DNA of 64,000 nucleotides from the NCBI GenBank assembly GCA_015055965.1, contig SVHG01000009.1, positions 1 through 64,000 of the forward strand. Direction: 5' to 3'. Source of the stretch: Clostridiales bacterium. GTDB taxonomy: Bacteria > Bacillota > Clostridia > Christensenellales > Borkfalkiaceae. Under the pieces are notes generated by a model, which saw only the letters and a list, made by a program, of their open reading frames with translations, did no database searches and was not told where the DNA came from. Position 1 is the stretch's first letter; every line of letters starts with the position of its first letter. The translations under genes and the position numbers were made by a program. This document shows positions 52,254 through 62,900 of this stretch, piece by piece.

Positions 52254-52269
52254 ACCGCGAAAAAGCGGT
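52254..52269 (+). other. Small hairpin just before oppB
   Basis: ACCGC/GCGGT with a GAAAAA loop, 11 bases before the oppB ATG. It occupies the place of a ribosome site, and no good Shine-Dalgarno sequence is visible, so translation may be weak or controlled. Confidence 0.4.
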
Positions 52270-52280
52270 TAAATAAAGCT

Positions 52281-53288
52281 ATGTTAAAATACATTCTTAA
52301 AAGACTGTTTATTTCTATATTCATTCTTTTGGGCGTTTCAATCATTATTTACACCTTAGTAAGACTAATGCCCAACGATTATATAGATTTAAAATATGCA
52401 GAACAACTTAAAAGCGGTGCAATAACGCAAGAGCAAATTAACCAATTCAAGGCAATGTACGGCATTGGCGATAACTCCTTTAAGGGTATCGTTGGCGGAT
52501 ATTCTCAATGGATTGGAAGACTTTTACAGGGCGATCTTGGAAGATCTTTTAAATATGAAAAGCCCGTTGCTACGGTTATCGGCGATAATATGTGGATTTC
52601 ATTTGCTATCGCGGTGGTTGCAACTATTTTGCAATTCTTAATTTCCATTCCCTTGGGAATTTCGGGCGCAACTCATCAGTATTCCGTTCGTGATTACACG
52701 GTTACCGTGTTTACCATGATAGGTATATCTTTGCCCACCTATTTCTTTGCTGCAATAGTTATTAAGATTTTCTCCGTTGAGCTTGGTATTTTGCCTGCGG
52801 GCGGTCTTATTTACGCAACTAAGGATTACGCGGAAACCTTTGCAGGTAGCCTTGAAAAGTTCGGCGATATAGTGGAGCACTTGATTTTGCCTATTTCAGT
52901 AAGCGTAATTTTATCTATCGGCGGTCTTATGCGTTATACCAGAACGAATATGTTAGAGGTTTTAAACTCTGATTACATAAGAACGGCAAGAGCAAAGGGC
53001 TTATCTGAAAACAAGGTTATTTACCGCCACGCGTTTAGAAATACTATGATTCCCTTAGCAACCTTGCTTGCGGGTATTCTTCCTTCGCTTTTCGGCGGTA
53101 TGATGATTACCGAGCAGGTGTTTGGTATAGACGGTATAGGTAGACTTGCTTATCAGGCGTTAAGAGAGGGCGATATTCCCTTCGTAATGGGCTATAATAT
53201 GTTCCTTGCAATTCTAACCGTTATAGGAACGCTGTTATCTGATATTATGTATTCAATAGTTGACCCCAGAGTCAAGCTCGGAAAGTAG
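52281..53288 (+). CDS. oppB: Oligopeptide ABC transporter permease OppB
   Basis: A 335-residue permease. MLKYILKRLFISIFILLGVSIIIYTL at the start is the usual OppB/DppB N-terminus, which selects ATG at 52281 over an upstream in-frame TTG at 52218. About six helices and the cytoplasmic EAA-like loop (RTARAKGLSENKVIYRHAFRN) that contacts the ATPases are present. It pairs with OppC to form the channel. The ATG lacks a good ribosome site and follows a small hairpin. It overlaps the OppC reading frame only upstream of the chosen OppC start. Confidence 0.92.
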   Translation: MLKYILKRLFISIFILLGVSIIIYTLVRLMPNDYIDLKYAEQLKSGAITQEQINQFKAMYGIGDNSFKGIVGGYSQWIGRLLQGDLGRSFKYEKPVATVIGDNMWISFAIAVVATILQFLISIPLGISGATHQYSVRDYTVTVFTMIGISLPTYFFAAIVIKIFSVELGILPAGGLIYATKDYAETFAGSLEKFGDIVEHLILPISVSVILSIGGLMRYTRTNMLEVLNSDYIRTARAKGLSENKVIYRHAFRNTMIPLATLLAGILPSLFGGMMITEQVFGIDGIGRLAYQALREGDIPFVMGYNMFLAILTVIGTLLSDIMYSIVDPRVKLGK

Positions 53289-53295
53289 GTGGCAT

Positions 53296-54372
53296 ATGGA
53301 AAAAGAAAAATATAACGTTACGCCTGAAGCCGAGGTTGTTGAAAATAACGGCTCTACGGGCGCAGAAATAGTAGAAGAACAACAAACCTATAAGGAAATG
53401 AGCCCATTTCAGCTTATTTTAAGAAGATTTTTCCGTTCAAAGCTTTCTATCGTTGGGCTTGTGATGATTGTTTTCTTATTTATCTTTTCATTCTTAGGCC
53501 CGGTTATTTACACCCGCGTTAACGAGTGGGGTGAAGCAACCGTTGATAGGGGCGAATTCGTTGAACAGCACTTTGACGAATATAAAATAATAGGCGATAA
53601 CGGCGAAGAAATTATCATAACCGAGGTCGTTGAAACAACGGATACCATAAATAAATACGCTCCTATATCTTCAAGTCACCCCCTTGGAACGGATGAAAAG
53701 GGTATGGACGTTTTTATAAGACTTATGTATGGCGGAAGAATTTCGTTAACGATTGGATTTATCGTTGTTATTTTGGAAACCCTTTTGGGAATTTTACTTG
53801 GCGGTATAGCCGGTTATTTCGGCAGATGGGTGGACCAGCTTATTATGAGAATAGTTGATATTTTTAACTGTATTCCCACTCTTCCCATTTTATTAATTGC
53901 TTCAGCGGTAATTGATTCGTGGCAGGTAGAGGCTGACCAGCGTATTTACATATTAATGGTTATAATAACGATATTCGGTTGGAGCGGAACGGCAAGACTC
54001 GTTCGCGGTCAAATTCTTTCCCTTCGTGAGCAGGAATATATTACCGCAACCGAGGTTATGGGGCTTCCCACCTGGCGCAAAATATTCAAGCATTTAATAC
54101 CTAACGTAATGCCTCAGCTTATAGTTTCTATGACGCTTGGCTTAGGTAGCGTAATTTTATATGAATCAACCCTTAGCTACTTGGGCTTGGGCGTTCAGCT
54201 TCCCAAGGCGGCGTGGGGAACGATGATTGCGGGCGCAAACAATCCGGACGTTCTTAATTACCACTTAAATATGTGGCTTCCTGCAGGTGTTTTAATAGTT
54301 ATTGCCGTTCTTGGCTTTAACTTCGTTGGTGACGGTCTTCGTGATGCGATGGACCCCAAGGCTAAAAAGTAA
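53296..54372 (+). CDS. oppC: Oligopeptide ABC transporter permease OppC
   Basis: A 358-residue permease with an N-terminal cytoplasmic tail, first helix (SIVGLVMIVFLFIFSFLGP), a long extracytoplasmic loop (about 80-140) before HPLGTDEKGMDVFIRLMYGG, then four or five helices and the EAA-like loop (TATEVMGLPTWRKIFKHLIPN). The acidic loop is longer than in typical OppC. The start at 53296 follows AGGTGG and begins seven bases after the oppB stop. It forms the channel with OppB. Confidence 0.92.
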   Translation: MEKEKYNVTPEAEVVENNGSTGAEIVEEQQTYKEMSPFQLILRRFFRSKLSIVGLVMIVFLFIFSFLGPVIYTRVNEWGEATVDRGEFVEQHFDEYKIIGDNGEEIIITEVVETTDTINKYAPISSSHPLGTDEKGMDVFIRLMYGGRISLTIGFIVVILETLLGILLGGIAGYFGRWVDQLIMRIVDIFNCIPTLPILLIASAVIDSWQVEADQRIYILMVIITIFGWSGTARLVRGQILSLREQEYITATEVMGLPTWRKIFKHLIPNVMPQLIVSMTLGLGSVILYESTLSYLGLGVQLPKAAWGTMIAGANNPDVLNYHLNMWLPAGVLIVIAVLGFNFVGDGLRDAMDPKAKK

Positions 54373-54387
54373 GGGAGGGCGCAAGCG

Positions 54388-55557
54388 ATGGCTAAAAAAG
54401 ACAACGGATATATATCTGTAAAAGAAAGTAGAAAGATTATTAAACACAATATTAAGCAGATGAAGTACTATGAATCGCTCAAACGCCTTAAAAAGAATGA
54501 AAGCGAATATACTACTTCAATGAAAAGTGATGAAAACATTATAGAAATAGAAGATTTAAAAACCTGTTTCTTCACCGATAACGGAACGGTTATGGCTGTT
54601 AACGGCGTATCCTTTGATATTCCCAAAAACAGTATCGTTGGCGTGGTTGGTGAATCCGGTTGCGGTAAGAGCGTAACCTCTTTATCGGTAATGCAGCTCG
54701 TTCAAGCCCCTCAAGGGCAGGTTATTGAAGGAGCGATTAGATTTAACGGCGGTAACGATTTAGGCTTAACGGAAAATGGTGAGCAACGCGCTTACGATAT
54801 TGCAAAAATGCCAACGGAGGCTATGTATAAAATTCGCGGTAAGGATATTACCATGATTTTCCAAGAGCCTATGACGAGCTTAAACCCCGTTTTTACAATT
54901 GGATATCAGCTTGATGAAGCAACCTTTATTCACAGCCCTGAAACCCCCAAGGAAAAGGCAAAGGAATATAGCATTGAGCTTTTAAACAAAGTAGGTATTT
55001 CAATGCCGGAGCACGTTTATAACAGCTACCCACACGAGCTTTCAGGCGGTATGCGCCAACGTGTTATGATAGCAATGGCGCTTGCGGGTAATCCAAAGCT
55101 TATTATTGCAGACGAGCCTACTACTGCGTTAGACGTAACCATTCAAGCGCAAATCCTTGAGCTTTTGAAGGAAATTCAAAGAAAAGAGGGTTGTTCTATT
55201 ATGCTTATTACTCACGACCTTGGCGTTATTGCGGAAATGGCGGATGAAGTCGTTGTAATGTATGCAGGCAAGGTAATAGAAAAGGGTACGGTTCGTGACA
55301 TTTTCCATAATCCCTTACACCCCTATACTATCGGTTTGCAAAAAAGTAAGCCAATGCTTACCTCAAACGGCAACGAGCCCCTGTATTCAATACCGGGTAA
55401 CGTTCCCAATCCCATAAACTTGCCCGATACATGCTATTTTAAAAACAGATGTAATAAATGCACGGAAAAATGTAACGGCCACTATCCTTGTGAAATCAAG
55501 GTTAGCGAAACTCACAGCGTTTCTTGTTGGCTGTATGCAAACGGGGAGGATAAATAA
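54388..55557 (+). CDS. oppD: Oligopeptide ABC transporter ATPase OppD
   Basis: A 389-residue ATPase. An uncommon basic, lysine-rich extension of about 45 residues precedes the ABC domain, which shows Walker A GESGCGKS (near 88-95), signature LSGGMRQR, Walker B LIIADEP and the switch His in ITHDLG. The C-terminal CxNRC region ([14 protein letters not shown]) is the oligopeptide-transporter Fe-S/Cys motif seen in the family. GGGAGGG precedes the ATG. The stop overlaps the oppF start by one base. Confidence 0.93.
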   Translation: MAKKDNGYISVKESRKIIKHNIKQMKYYESLKRLKKNESEYTTSMKSDENIIEIEDLKTCFFTDNGTVMAVNGVSFDIPKNSIVGVVGESGCGKSVTSLSVMQLVQAPQGQVIEGAIRFNGGNDLGLTENGEQRAYDIAKMPTEAMYKIRGKDITMIFQEPMTSLNPVFTIGYQLDEATFIHSPETPKEKAKEYSIELLNKVGISMPEHVYNSYPHELSGGMRQRVMIAMALAGNPKLIIADEPTTALDVTIQAQILELLKEIQRKEGCSIMLITHDLGVIAEMADEVVVMYAGKVIEKGTVRDIFHNPLHPYTIGLQKSKPMLTSNGNEPLYSIPGNVPNPINLPDTCYFKNRCNKCTEKCNGHYPCEIKVSETHSVSCWLYANGEDK

Positions 55558-56582
55558 TGAGTGAAATTAACGAAAAAATGATAAATACCCCCGAAAACGA
55601 GCAAAACGAATATATTTTAGAGGTTAACAACCTTAAAAAATACTTTCCCATTGAAAAAAATCTTTTTGGAACGCCAACTAGATATTTAAAAGCGGTGGAT
55701 GACGTTTCGTTTAAGGTAAAGCGCGGAACGACCTTGGGTATAGTTGGTGAGTCAGGCTGTGGTAAAACCACACTTGGCAGAACTATTTTAAGACTTCACG
55801 ATATAACGGGCGGAAGCGTGTTGTTTAACGGTGAGGATATTACCAATATGCCTAAAAAGGAGCTTCGCAAAAGAAGAACTCAGCTTCAGCTAATATTCCA
55901 AGACCCTTATTCAAGCTTACCTCCAAGAATGACGGTTGGTAATATTATTGCAGAAGCCGTTAGGGTACACAATATCGTTCCAAAGGATAAGATTACGGAG
56001 CACGTTCGCGATATTATGAAAAAATGCGGACTTCAGCCTCATTGGTACGACCGTTATCCCCATGAATTTTCTGGCGGACAGCGTCAACGTATTTGTATTG
56101 CGCGCGCTCTTGCGGTTAATCCCGAGTTAGTTATTTGTGACGAGCCCGTTTCCGCGTTAGACGTTTCAATTCAAGCGCAAATTATCAATTTATTAAAAGA
56201 CCTTCAAAATAAAATGGGTCTTACCTATTTATTCATATCGCACGATTTATCAGTAGTTAAATATATAACCGATAACATTTTGGTTATGTATTTAGGTAAC
56301 GTAATGGAGCTTGGAAGCACGGATACGATTTTTGAAAATCCCTTGCATCCATACACGAAAGCGCTATTTTCTGCAGTTCCCATTCCTGATCCTGATAGCA
56401 AGATGAATAGAATTATATTAAACGGAGATATTCCTTCACCTGCAAATCCCCCTGCGGGCTGTAAATTTCATACTCGCTGTTCAGAGTGTATGGAAATTTG
56501 TAAGTCTTGCGTACCTGAATACGTTGAAGCAGAGGAAGGACACTTCGTTGCTTGCCACTTATATAAGGAGTATAAGAAATAA
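55557..56582 (+). CDS. oppF: Oligopeptide ABC transporter ATPase OppF
   Basis: A 341-residue ATPase partner of OppD, with Walker A GESGCGKT (near 64-71), signature FSGGQRQR, Walker B LVICDEP, ISHDLS and the C-terminal Cys motif (CKFHTRCSECMEIC). A one-base overlap with oppD, and GGGGAGGA upstream, show translational coupling. Together the five Opp genes form a complete importer. Confidence 0.93.
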   Translation: MSEINEKMINTPENEQNEYILEVNNLKKYFPIEKNLFGTPTRYLKAVDDVSFKVKRGTTLGIVGESGCGKTTLGRTILRLHDITGGSVLFNGEDITNMPKKELRKRRTQLQLIFQDPYSSLPPRMTVGNIIAEAVRVHNIVPKDKITEHVRDIMKKCGLQPHWYDRYPHEFSGGQRQRICIARALAVNPELVICDEPVSALDVSIQAQIINLLKDLQNKMGLTYLFISHDLSVVKYITDNILVMYLGNVMELGSTDTIFENPLHPYTKALFSAVPIPDPDSKMNRIILNGDIPSPANPPAGCKFHTRCSECMEICKSCVPEYVEAEEGHFVACHLYKEYKK

Positions 56583-56599
56583 AAATGCAAAAGTCTTTA

Positions 56600-56617
56600 T
56601 ATAAGGCGATTAACGGC
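56600..56617 (-). repeat. Dispersed intergenic repeat, copy 7
   Basis: On the minus strand GCCGTTAATCG, CC, TTATA, identical over 18 bases to copy 6 and oriented opposite to it. It lies in the 108-base gap after oppF. Confidence 0.6.
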
Positions 56618-56690
56618 AATTTAAATTAAATATTTTTACTTTGCTCGCCTTGATAAAAGGGTGTCTTGGCGGGCAGGTAAAGGGAAAATG

Positions 56691-56927
56691 ATGAAGAAAG
56701 AAAAAAAATCTAAACAAGTATATATAGACGACGGTCACACTATTTACAGTATGGAACAGCTCGTCGGACCGGAAAATTATAATAAGAAGGAGAAAAATGT
56801 TGGTCTTACGCGCAAGGAAAGGTGGGTGGCTATTAAAGCGGCGTATCGCATCTATTTGCCCATTTTGTTTGGCGTAATAATATGTTTCTCATTAGCTTTT
56901 TTACTTATGTATTTCTGGTTGAAATAA
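56691..56927 (+). CDS. Small single-helix membrane protein in the opp/protease unit
   Basis: A 78-residue protein (ATG at 56691; another ATG at 56688 and an in-frame GTG at 56661 are less well placed relative to AAAGGG). The N-terminal half is charged and lysine-rich (YIDDGHTIYSMEQLVGPENYN in the middle). A single C-terminal helix (IYLPILFGVIICFSLAFLLMYFWL) would insert it with the N-terminus inside. It lies between oppF and the protease gene, 13 bases before the latter. It was not recognised; an accessory or anchoring role for the transporter or protease is possible. Confidence 0.6.
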   Translation: MKKEKKSKQVYIDDGHTIYSMEQLVGPENYNKKEKNVGLTRKERWVAIKAAYRIYLPILFGVIICFSLAFLLMYFWLK

Positions 56928-56940
56928 AGGAGTTAGATAA

Positions 56941-59900
56941 ATGAAAATAAAAATCTTATCAGTCGTTTTAATAGCGCTGCTGGCATTTTCTTCCGTCTCT
57001 TGCACGGATAAAAACGATTGCGTATTGAACGGTGCTTCAAGCAATTCATCTTCAATACAAACTACGTTAACCGAATCCGGTCAGCTACAGCTTTTAAAAA
57101 GCGATTTTAAGCTTTCTGAAAACGATATGGTTAACCGCATTAAGGCGGAATATCTTTTAGAAAACGACGGATATAAATCAAACGATGAAGTTATCGTTAT
57201 GGTTGCTTTAGAGGAAAAATCTCTTCTTGATCGCTATCTTGACGATTATCAAGGCACGTTTAGTTCCGTTGGCGAGTTAGCCTCTTCAAGGATTGGTAAA
57301 AGCATTATAACCGCCATTGAATTAAAGCAAGAGGCACTTTTAAATCAATTAAAGGGCTTAGGACTTATTCAAGAGGTTACCGCAACCTATAACACTATTA
57401 TAAATGCGGTTGCAGTTAGAATTAAATACGGCGATATGCAAGCAATATCAAAATTTGCTAACGTTTCAACCGTAATTATGTCTGAAACCTATAATCATCC
57501 TCAGGTTGCAGAGGGTATAACTGATACCTCTGCGATAGAAAACGCCGTTGATATTTACGAAACCGGTATTTTTAAGCCCGTTGGCGTTGATTACACGGGT
57601 AATAATACCTCTGTTGCGGTATTAGACTCAGGCTTTGATTGCAGTCACTCCGTATTTGCAAACCAGCCTTCTAATCCTATGTTCAGAATGAACGATATAG
57701 CAAGAGCTCTTCCCGATACTAAGGCGGCTAAGTTAACCGGCTCTCTTGATTTAGACGACGTTTATTACAGCAGTAAAATCCCCTTTGCGTACGATTATGC
57801 AGATAAGGATGCAGACGTTTTCCCTTACGATAGCGAGCACGGAACTCACGTTGCGGGTATTATCGGCGGTAAAGACGATACCATCACCGGTATTGCAAAG
57901 GATACTCAGTTAGTATTAATGAAGGTTTTCCCCGATCTTGATTCAGGTGCGGAAACGGATGATATTTTACTTGCTCTTGAGGATGCTGTTTTACTTGGAG
58001 TTGACGCGATCAATATGTCGCTTGGCTCTGCTTGTGGCTTCACTCGTGAAGAGGACGGTAACAAGATTAACGCCGTTTACGATAAGATTAACGAAGCAGG
58101 TATAAGCTTAGTTACTGCTGCAAGTAACGACTATAACTCCGCTTACGGCGGTGCTGAGGGTAATACCAACAAGGTTACCAATCCCGATAGCGCAACCGTT
58201 GGCTCTCCCTCTACCTACGAGGCTTCCTTGTCCGTTGCATCAATTAGCGGTAAAAAGAGCAGATATATCGTTGCTAATAACGAGCAGGTTTTATTCTTTA
58301 ACGAATCCAACTCTATAAACGGCAAGCCAAACGATTTCTTTGCAGAACTAGGCATTGGCTCAGGCGAAACGAAAACCTATGAATACGTAACCATTCCCGG
58401 TAACGGCTTAAAGGTTAACTATGCAACCGTTGGTGATCTTACCGGTAAGATAGCGCTCGTTCGCCGTGGTGACAACACCTTTGAAGAAAAGGCTCAGCTT
58501 GCAAAAATGAAGAATGCAGCCGCTTGTATTATTTATAACAACGTTGAAGGCGATATACTCATGTCTATGGGTAAATCGGATCATATTCCCACGATATCCA
58601 TTTCAAAAGAGGATGGCGCAATTTTAGCCTCTAAATCAAAAGGCACGCTAGTTCTTTCAGATAGTAACAAGGCCGGTCCTTTTATGAGTGACTTCTCATC
58701 ATGGGGTCCCACCTCTGACCTTAAGATTAAGCCTGAAATTACTGCGCACGGTGGAGATATTTATTCAGCAGTTCCCGGTGGCGGTTACGATTACCAAAGC
58801 GGAACTTCAATGGCTTCACCCAATATGTGCGGTGCAATCGTGCTTATAAGACAGCATTTAAAGGAAAAATATCCCGAGCTTGAAAATAATCCCAAGCAGT
58901 TAACTACGCTAACTAATCAGCTTCTAATGTCAACTGCAACGATAGTTCTTAATCAGCAGGGAAATCCCTATTCTCCAAGAAAGCAGGGCGCAGGTCTTGC
59001 AAGCTTAAAGAATGCGGTAACCACGCCTGCATATATTACGGTTGACGGAAGTGATAAAACCAAATTAGAGCTTGGTGACGATCCTCAAAAGACGGGTGTT
59101 TATACAATGACTTTTAACGTCGTTAACCTTTCTGAAAACGCGCTTCAATACGATATGTCCGTTCTTGCAATGACGGAAAGCGTTTCAACCTCAAATAAGG
59201 AATTCGTTGCAGAAAAGTCTTATCTTTTATCAGGTAACGGTAGCTATAAGGTTCTTTCAAACGGTACTTTATCCGGCAAAACCCTTATCGTTGAACCGGG
59301 TAAAACCGCAAAGGTAGAAATAACTTATACGCTTAGTAATAAAGACGTTGAATATCTTACTAATACCTTCCCGTACGGTCAATTCGTTGAAGGCTTCGTT
59401 AAGTTAAACTCAACTGATGAAAACGGTATCAACTTAAACGTACCCTTCCTTTCCTTCTTTGGTGATTGGACTGAAGCACCTTTGTTTGATAAAACCTATT
59501 ACGAGGTAGAAAGCGAGGCTCACAACGGCGCAATCGACGAAGAGGATAAGCTAAAGGCCGATTATTACGCAACCACGCCTTACGGCTCATACTATTACAA
59601 CTACATAATTCCTCTTGGAACTTATTTATACGATATAGATACTAATGCATACGACGCAATTCCCGCTTCAGAAGATCATATTGCAATGTCAAACTTCTTA
59701 GGTACTATAGACGGGCTTTCTTGCGTATACGCAGGCTTGCTTCGTAACGCGAAGGAAATGCATTATAGTATAGTTGATAAGGTAACCGGCGAGGTTATTT
59801 GGAAATACGTTGATCACCGCGCACAAAAGGCTCACTATTACGGCGGTATTCAATTCCCATATTATGATAACCTACGATTAAGCAATTATAGGTTAGGATT

Positions 59901-62900
59901 AACCAACAACTGCGAATATGAGTTCAATATGAGCGCAGTTCTTGATTACGGCGACGGCGGTGTTTCTTCAAACGTTAGAAATTCATTTGGATTTGATTTC
60001 TACCTTGATAATGAAGCTCCCGTAATTAAAGGTGTAACTTACGAGAAGATTTACGATAGAACGCTTAAAAAGGATCGTTATTATATTAATATGACGGTTT
60101 ATGATAACCACTATGCAATGAGCGTTCAGCCTATTTTATTTACTTCCTCTTCAAGCTATACCTTCCTTACTGAAAATCCCATTCCCATTTACAGCGAAAA
60201 GGGTAGTGACACAACCTTACGTTTTGAAATTACCGATTATCTTGAAGATTTAGAGTTTGACCAAATTATTCAAAGTGGACTTGCTTTCTCTGTTGATGAT
60301 TACGCGTTAAATTCAAACCTTTATATCTGTCAGCTTCCCGGAACGAAGGGGGATTTTGCCTTCACTAAGACGGGCGAGATTGGGGGTGCTTCATTAGAAA
60401 TTTTTAAAGCATATCAAGGTGACGTTGTTGATTTAACCAAATATCTTGCAACTAAAGATGAAACGCTTGATGAAAATAAAGACTATTTAAAATATCTTGT
60501 TTGGGAATCATCTGATGAAAGCATAGCGGTTGTTAAAGAAGGTCAGCTTAAGTGCTTAAAGAAGGGTGTTGTTACCATAAAGGTAACAGAGCAAATGGAT
60601 CTTAAAGCCGCTTCAATAATCGTTAGAATTAATGAAAAGACTGATTCATACCTGCCGGACGACTCCGTTATTGGAACTTATGAGGATGCTGCGGTTGAGA
60701 AGATAAGATTTTCACATTTTGAAACGGTTTTTGCTTATTCAAGAGCGGCACAGTATTCCGAAATAGGTGCAACCGGCGATACGAAGTTTATCTCTGCGGT
60801 TGGCGGAATAAGCTTTTATCCCGGCGAACAAATAAGACTGTTTTACGATTTAGATCCCTGGTATGCAGAGGATAACTACGAGCTAAGCTTTACCTCTAAA
60901 AACCCCTCCGTTGCCGAGGTTGATGAAACGGGTAAGGTTACGGCAAAGAAAAAGGGCTCAACCATTATTGAATTGCGTATTGCAGGCTCAAATATTATGG
61001 CAAGCATTAACGTAACCGTAAACAGTGAATTTATTATTGAAAACCGTCAACTCGTTGCTTACAAGGGGCTTGGTGGTGAAGTAACTATTCCTGATGACGA
61101 GGGTATTTTATACATTGGTGCGTATGCGTTCTGTCTTTACGAAACGGATCAAACTATGGAGCTTCCGGAGGATGATTACGACGCTAACAAAATTCCCTCA
61201 ATGAATACGTCAATAACCAAGGTTATTATACCCGAGGGTGTTGAAGAAATTCAAAAATACGCCTTCTATAACTGTATTCATTTAAAAGAGGTTGTAATTC
61301 CCGATTCAATGAAGTTTATTAGAGAGTACGCCTTCTATAAAACCGAAATTGAAGAGATAGACCTTAAAAATTCAAAGCTTATCGGCGCATTTGCATTTGC
61401 AGAAAACTCTACCTTAAAAAGGGTAGTAATGCCTGAAATGTATGCAATCGGTCGCCGTGCGTTTGAAAACTGTACAAGTCTTAACGACGTTGACTTAACT
61501 CATTTAAGAAATGCAGGCAAGGAAGCGTTTAAGGGTTGCACAGGCTTAGAAAACGTTACTCTTGGCGAGTTTACGAAGCTTTCTTACGCGATGTTCGTTA
61601 TGTCCGGCGTTAAGAATATTACCATTTATGAAAAGGAAGTTATTCCCGAATATTGCTTTGCTAAGTGCGAAAATCTTGAAAGCGTTACCATAGTTAACGA
61701 TCTTGGTATAATTTCACTTGGTGCGTTCAGCGAATGCCCGTCACTAAAAACGGTAAACTTTGAAAAAGCAGTTCAGGTTATTGATTCACAAGCCTTTTAC
61801 GCAACCGGTCTTGAAAGTATAACCTTACCTAATTCAGAGGTTACTCTTGGCGATTACGCATTTTACAAGAGCGAAGGATTAAAGACGGTTAAGCTTGGCG
61901 CAAACACTAAGATTGCTGAAATTAAAGGTAGTCTTTTTGAAGGCGCAAATCTTACTACCTTTGAGGTTGATTCAGCTAACGCTAATTACGCCCTTTCACA
62001 AGACGGTAAGATTTTAGAAAATAAGGAAGGCAACGCAATAATCTTAGTAGTAACTAATATCGGCGAAAATTACACCGTTGATGAAAAATACACTTCAATC
62101 GGTAAAAGTGCTTTTTCCGGTTCAAACGTTGTTACCTTAACTATTAATAATAAGGATTTAGTTCTTGGTGAATATGCATTTATCGGGGCTAAAAACCTAA
62201 CCACGGTAAACCTACCTGAGGAAAGCGGATTTGAAATCGGCGCGTATGCGTTCAGCGAAGCTCCCGTATTAACCACCGTTAACAACTTAGATAAGGTAAC
62301 TAAGGTTGGCAATTACGCATTTGCAGAAAGCGGTATCGTAACCGCAGTGATTGCAAGCGGGGCAGAATACGGCGAAGGCGTATTCCTTGAAAGTAAGCTT
62401 GAAAGCGTAACCATTGGCGCGAATGCAAAATTTGGGCTTGGCGCATTCCAAAGCTGTAAGAATTTAACAACTGTAATAATGCCTGAAGAGGGCGGAGTTC
62501 ATTTTGGCTCTTCTTGTTTCTCATTTGATACCGCTTTAGCAGAAATTGATCTTTCTAAAACCGATTGGTATATTGAAGATGGAACTTTCTTGGGCTGTAC
62601 TGCTTTAAAGAAGGCAAACCTAACGAACGTTACCAAGATTGGCTCTTTAGCTTTTGCAGACTGCTCAATTTTAAACTACGTTGAAATGCCTAAGGTTGAA
62701 GAAATTGGCGACTATGCATTCTCTACCTTTATGACCGCAAACGGAGCGCCTTATACTTACGGTACTCCTCCCACCTTTACTACGGTAGAATTACCTGAAA
62801 CGTTACAAAAATTAGGTTACGGCGTATTCGTATATTGTGAAGGATTGCAACAAATAACCATTCCTTCAAACTTAGAGGTTATTCCCGAATTTACCTTCGC

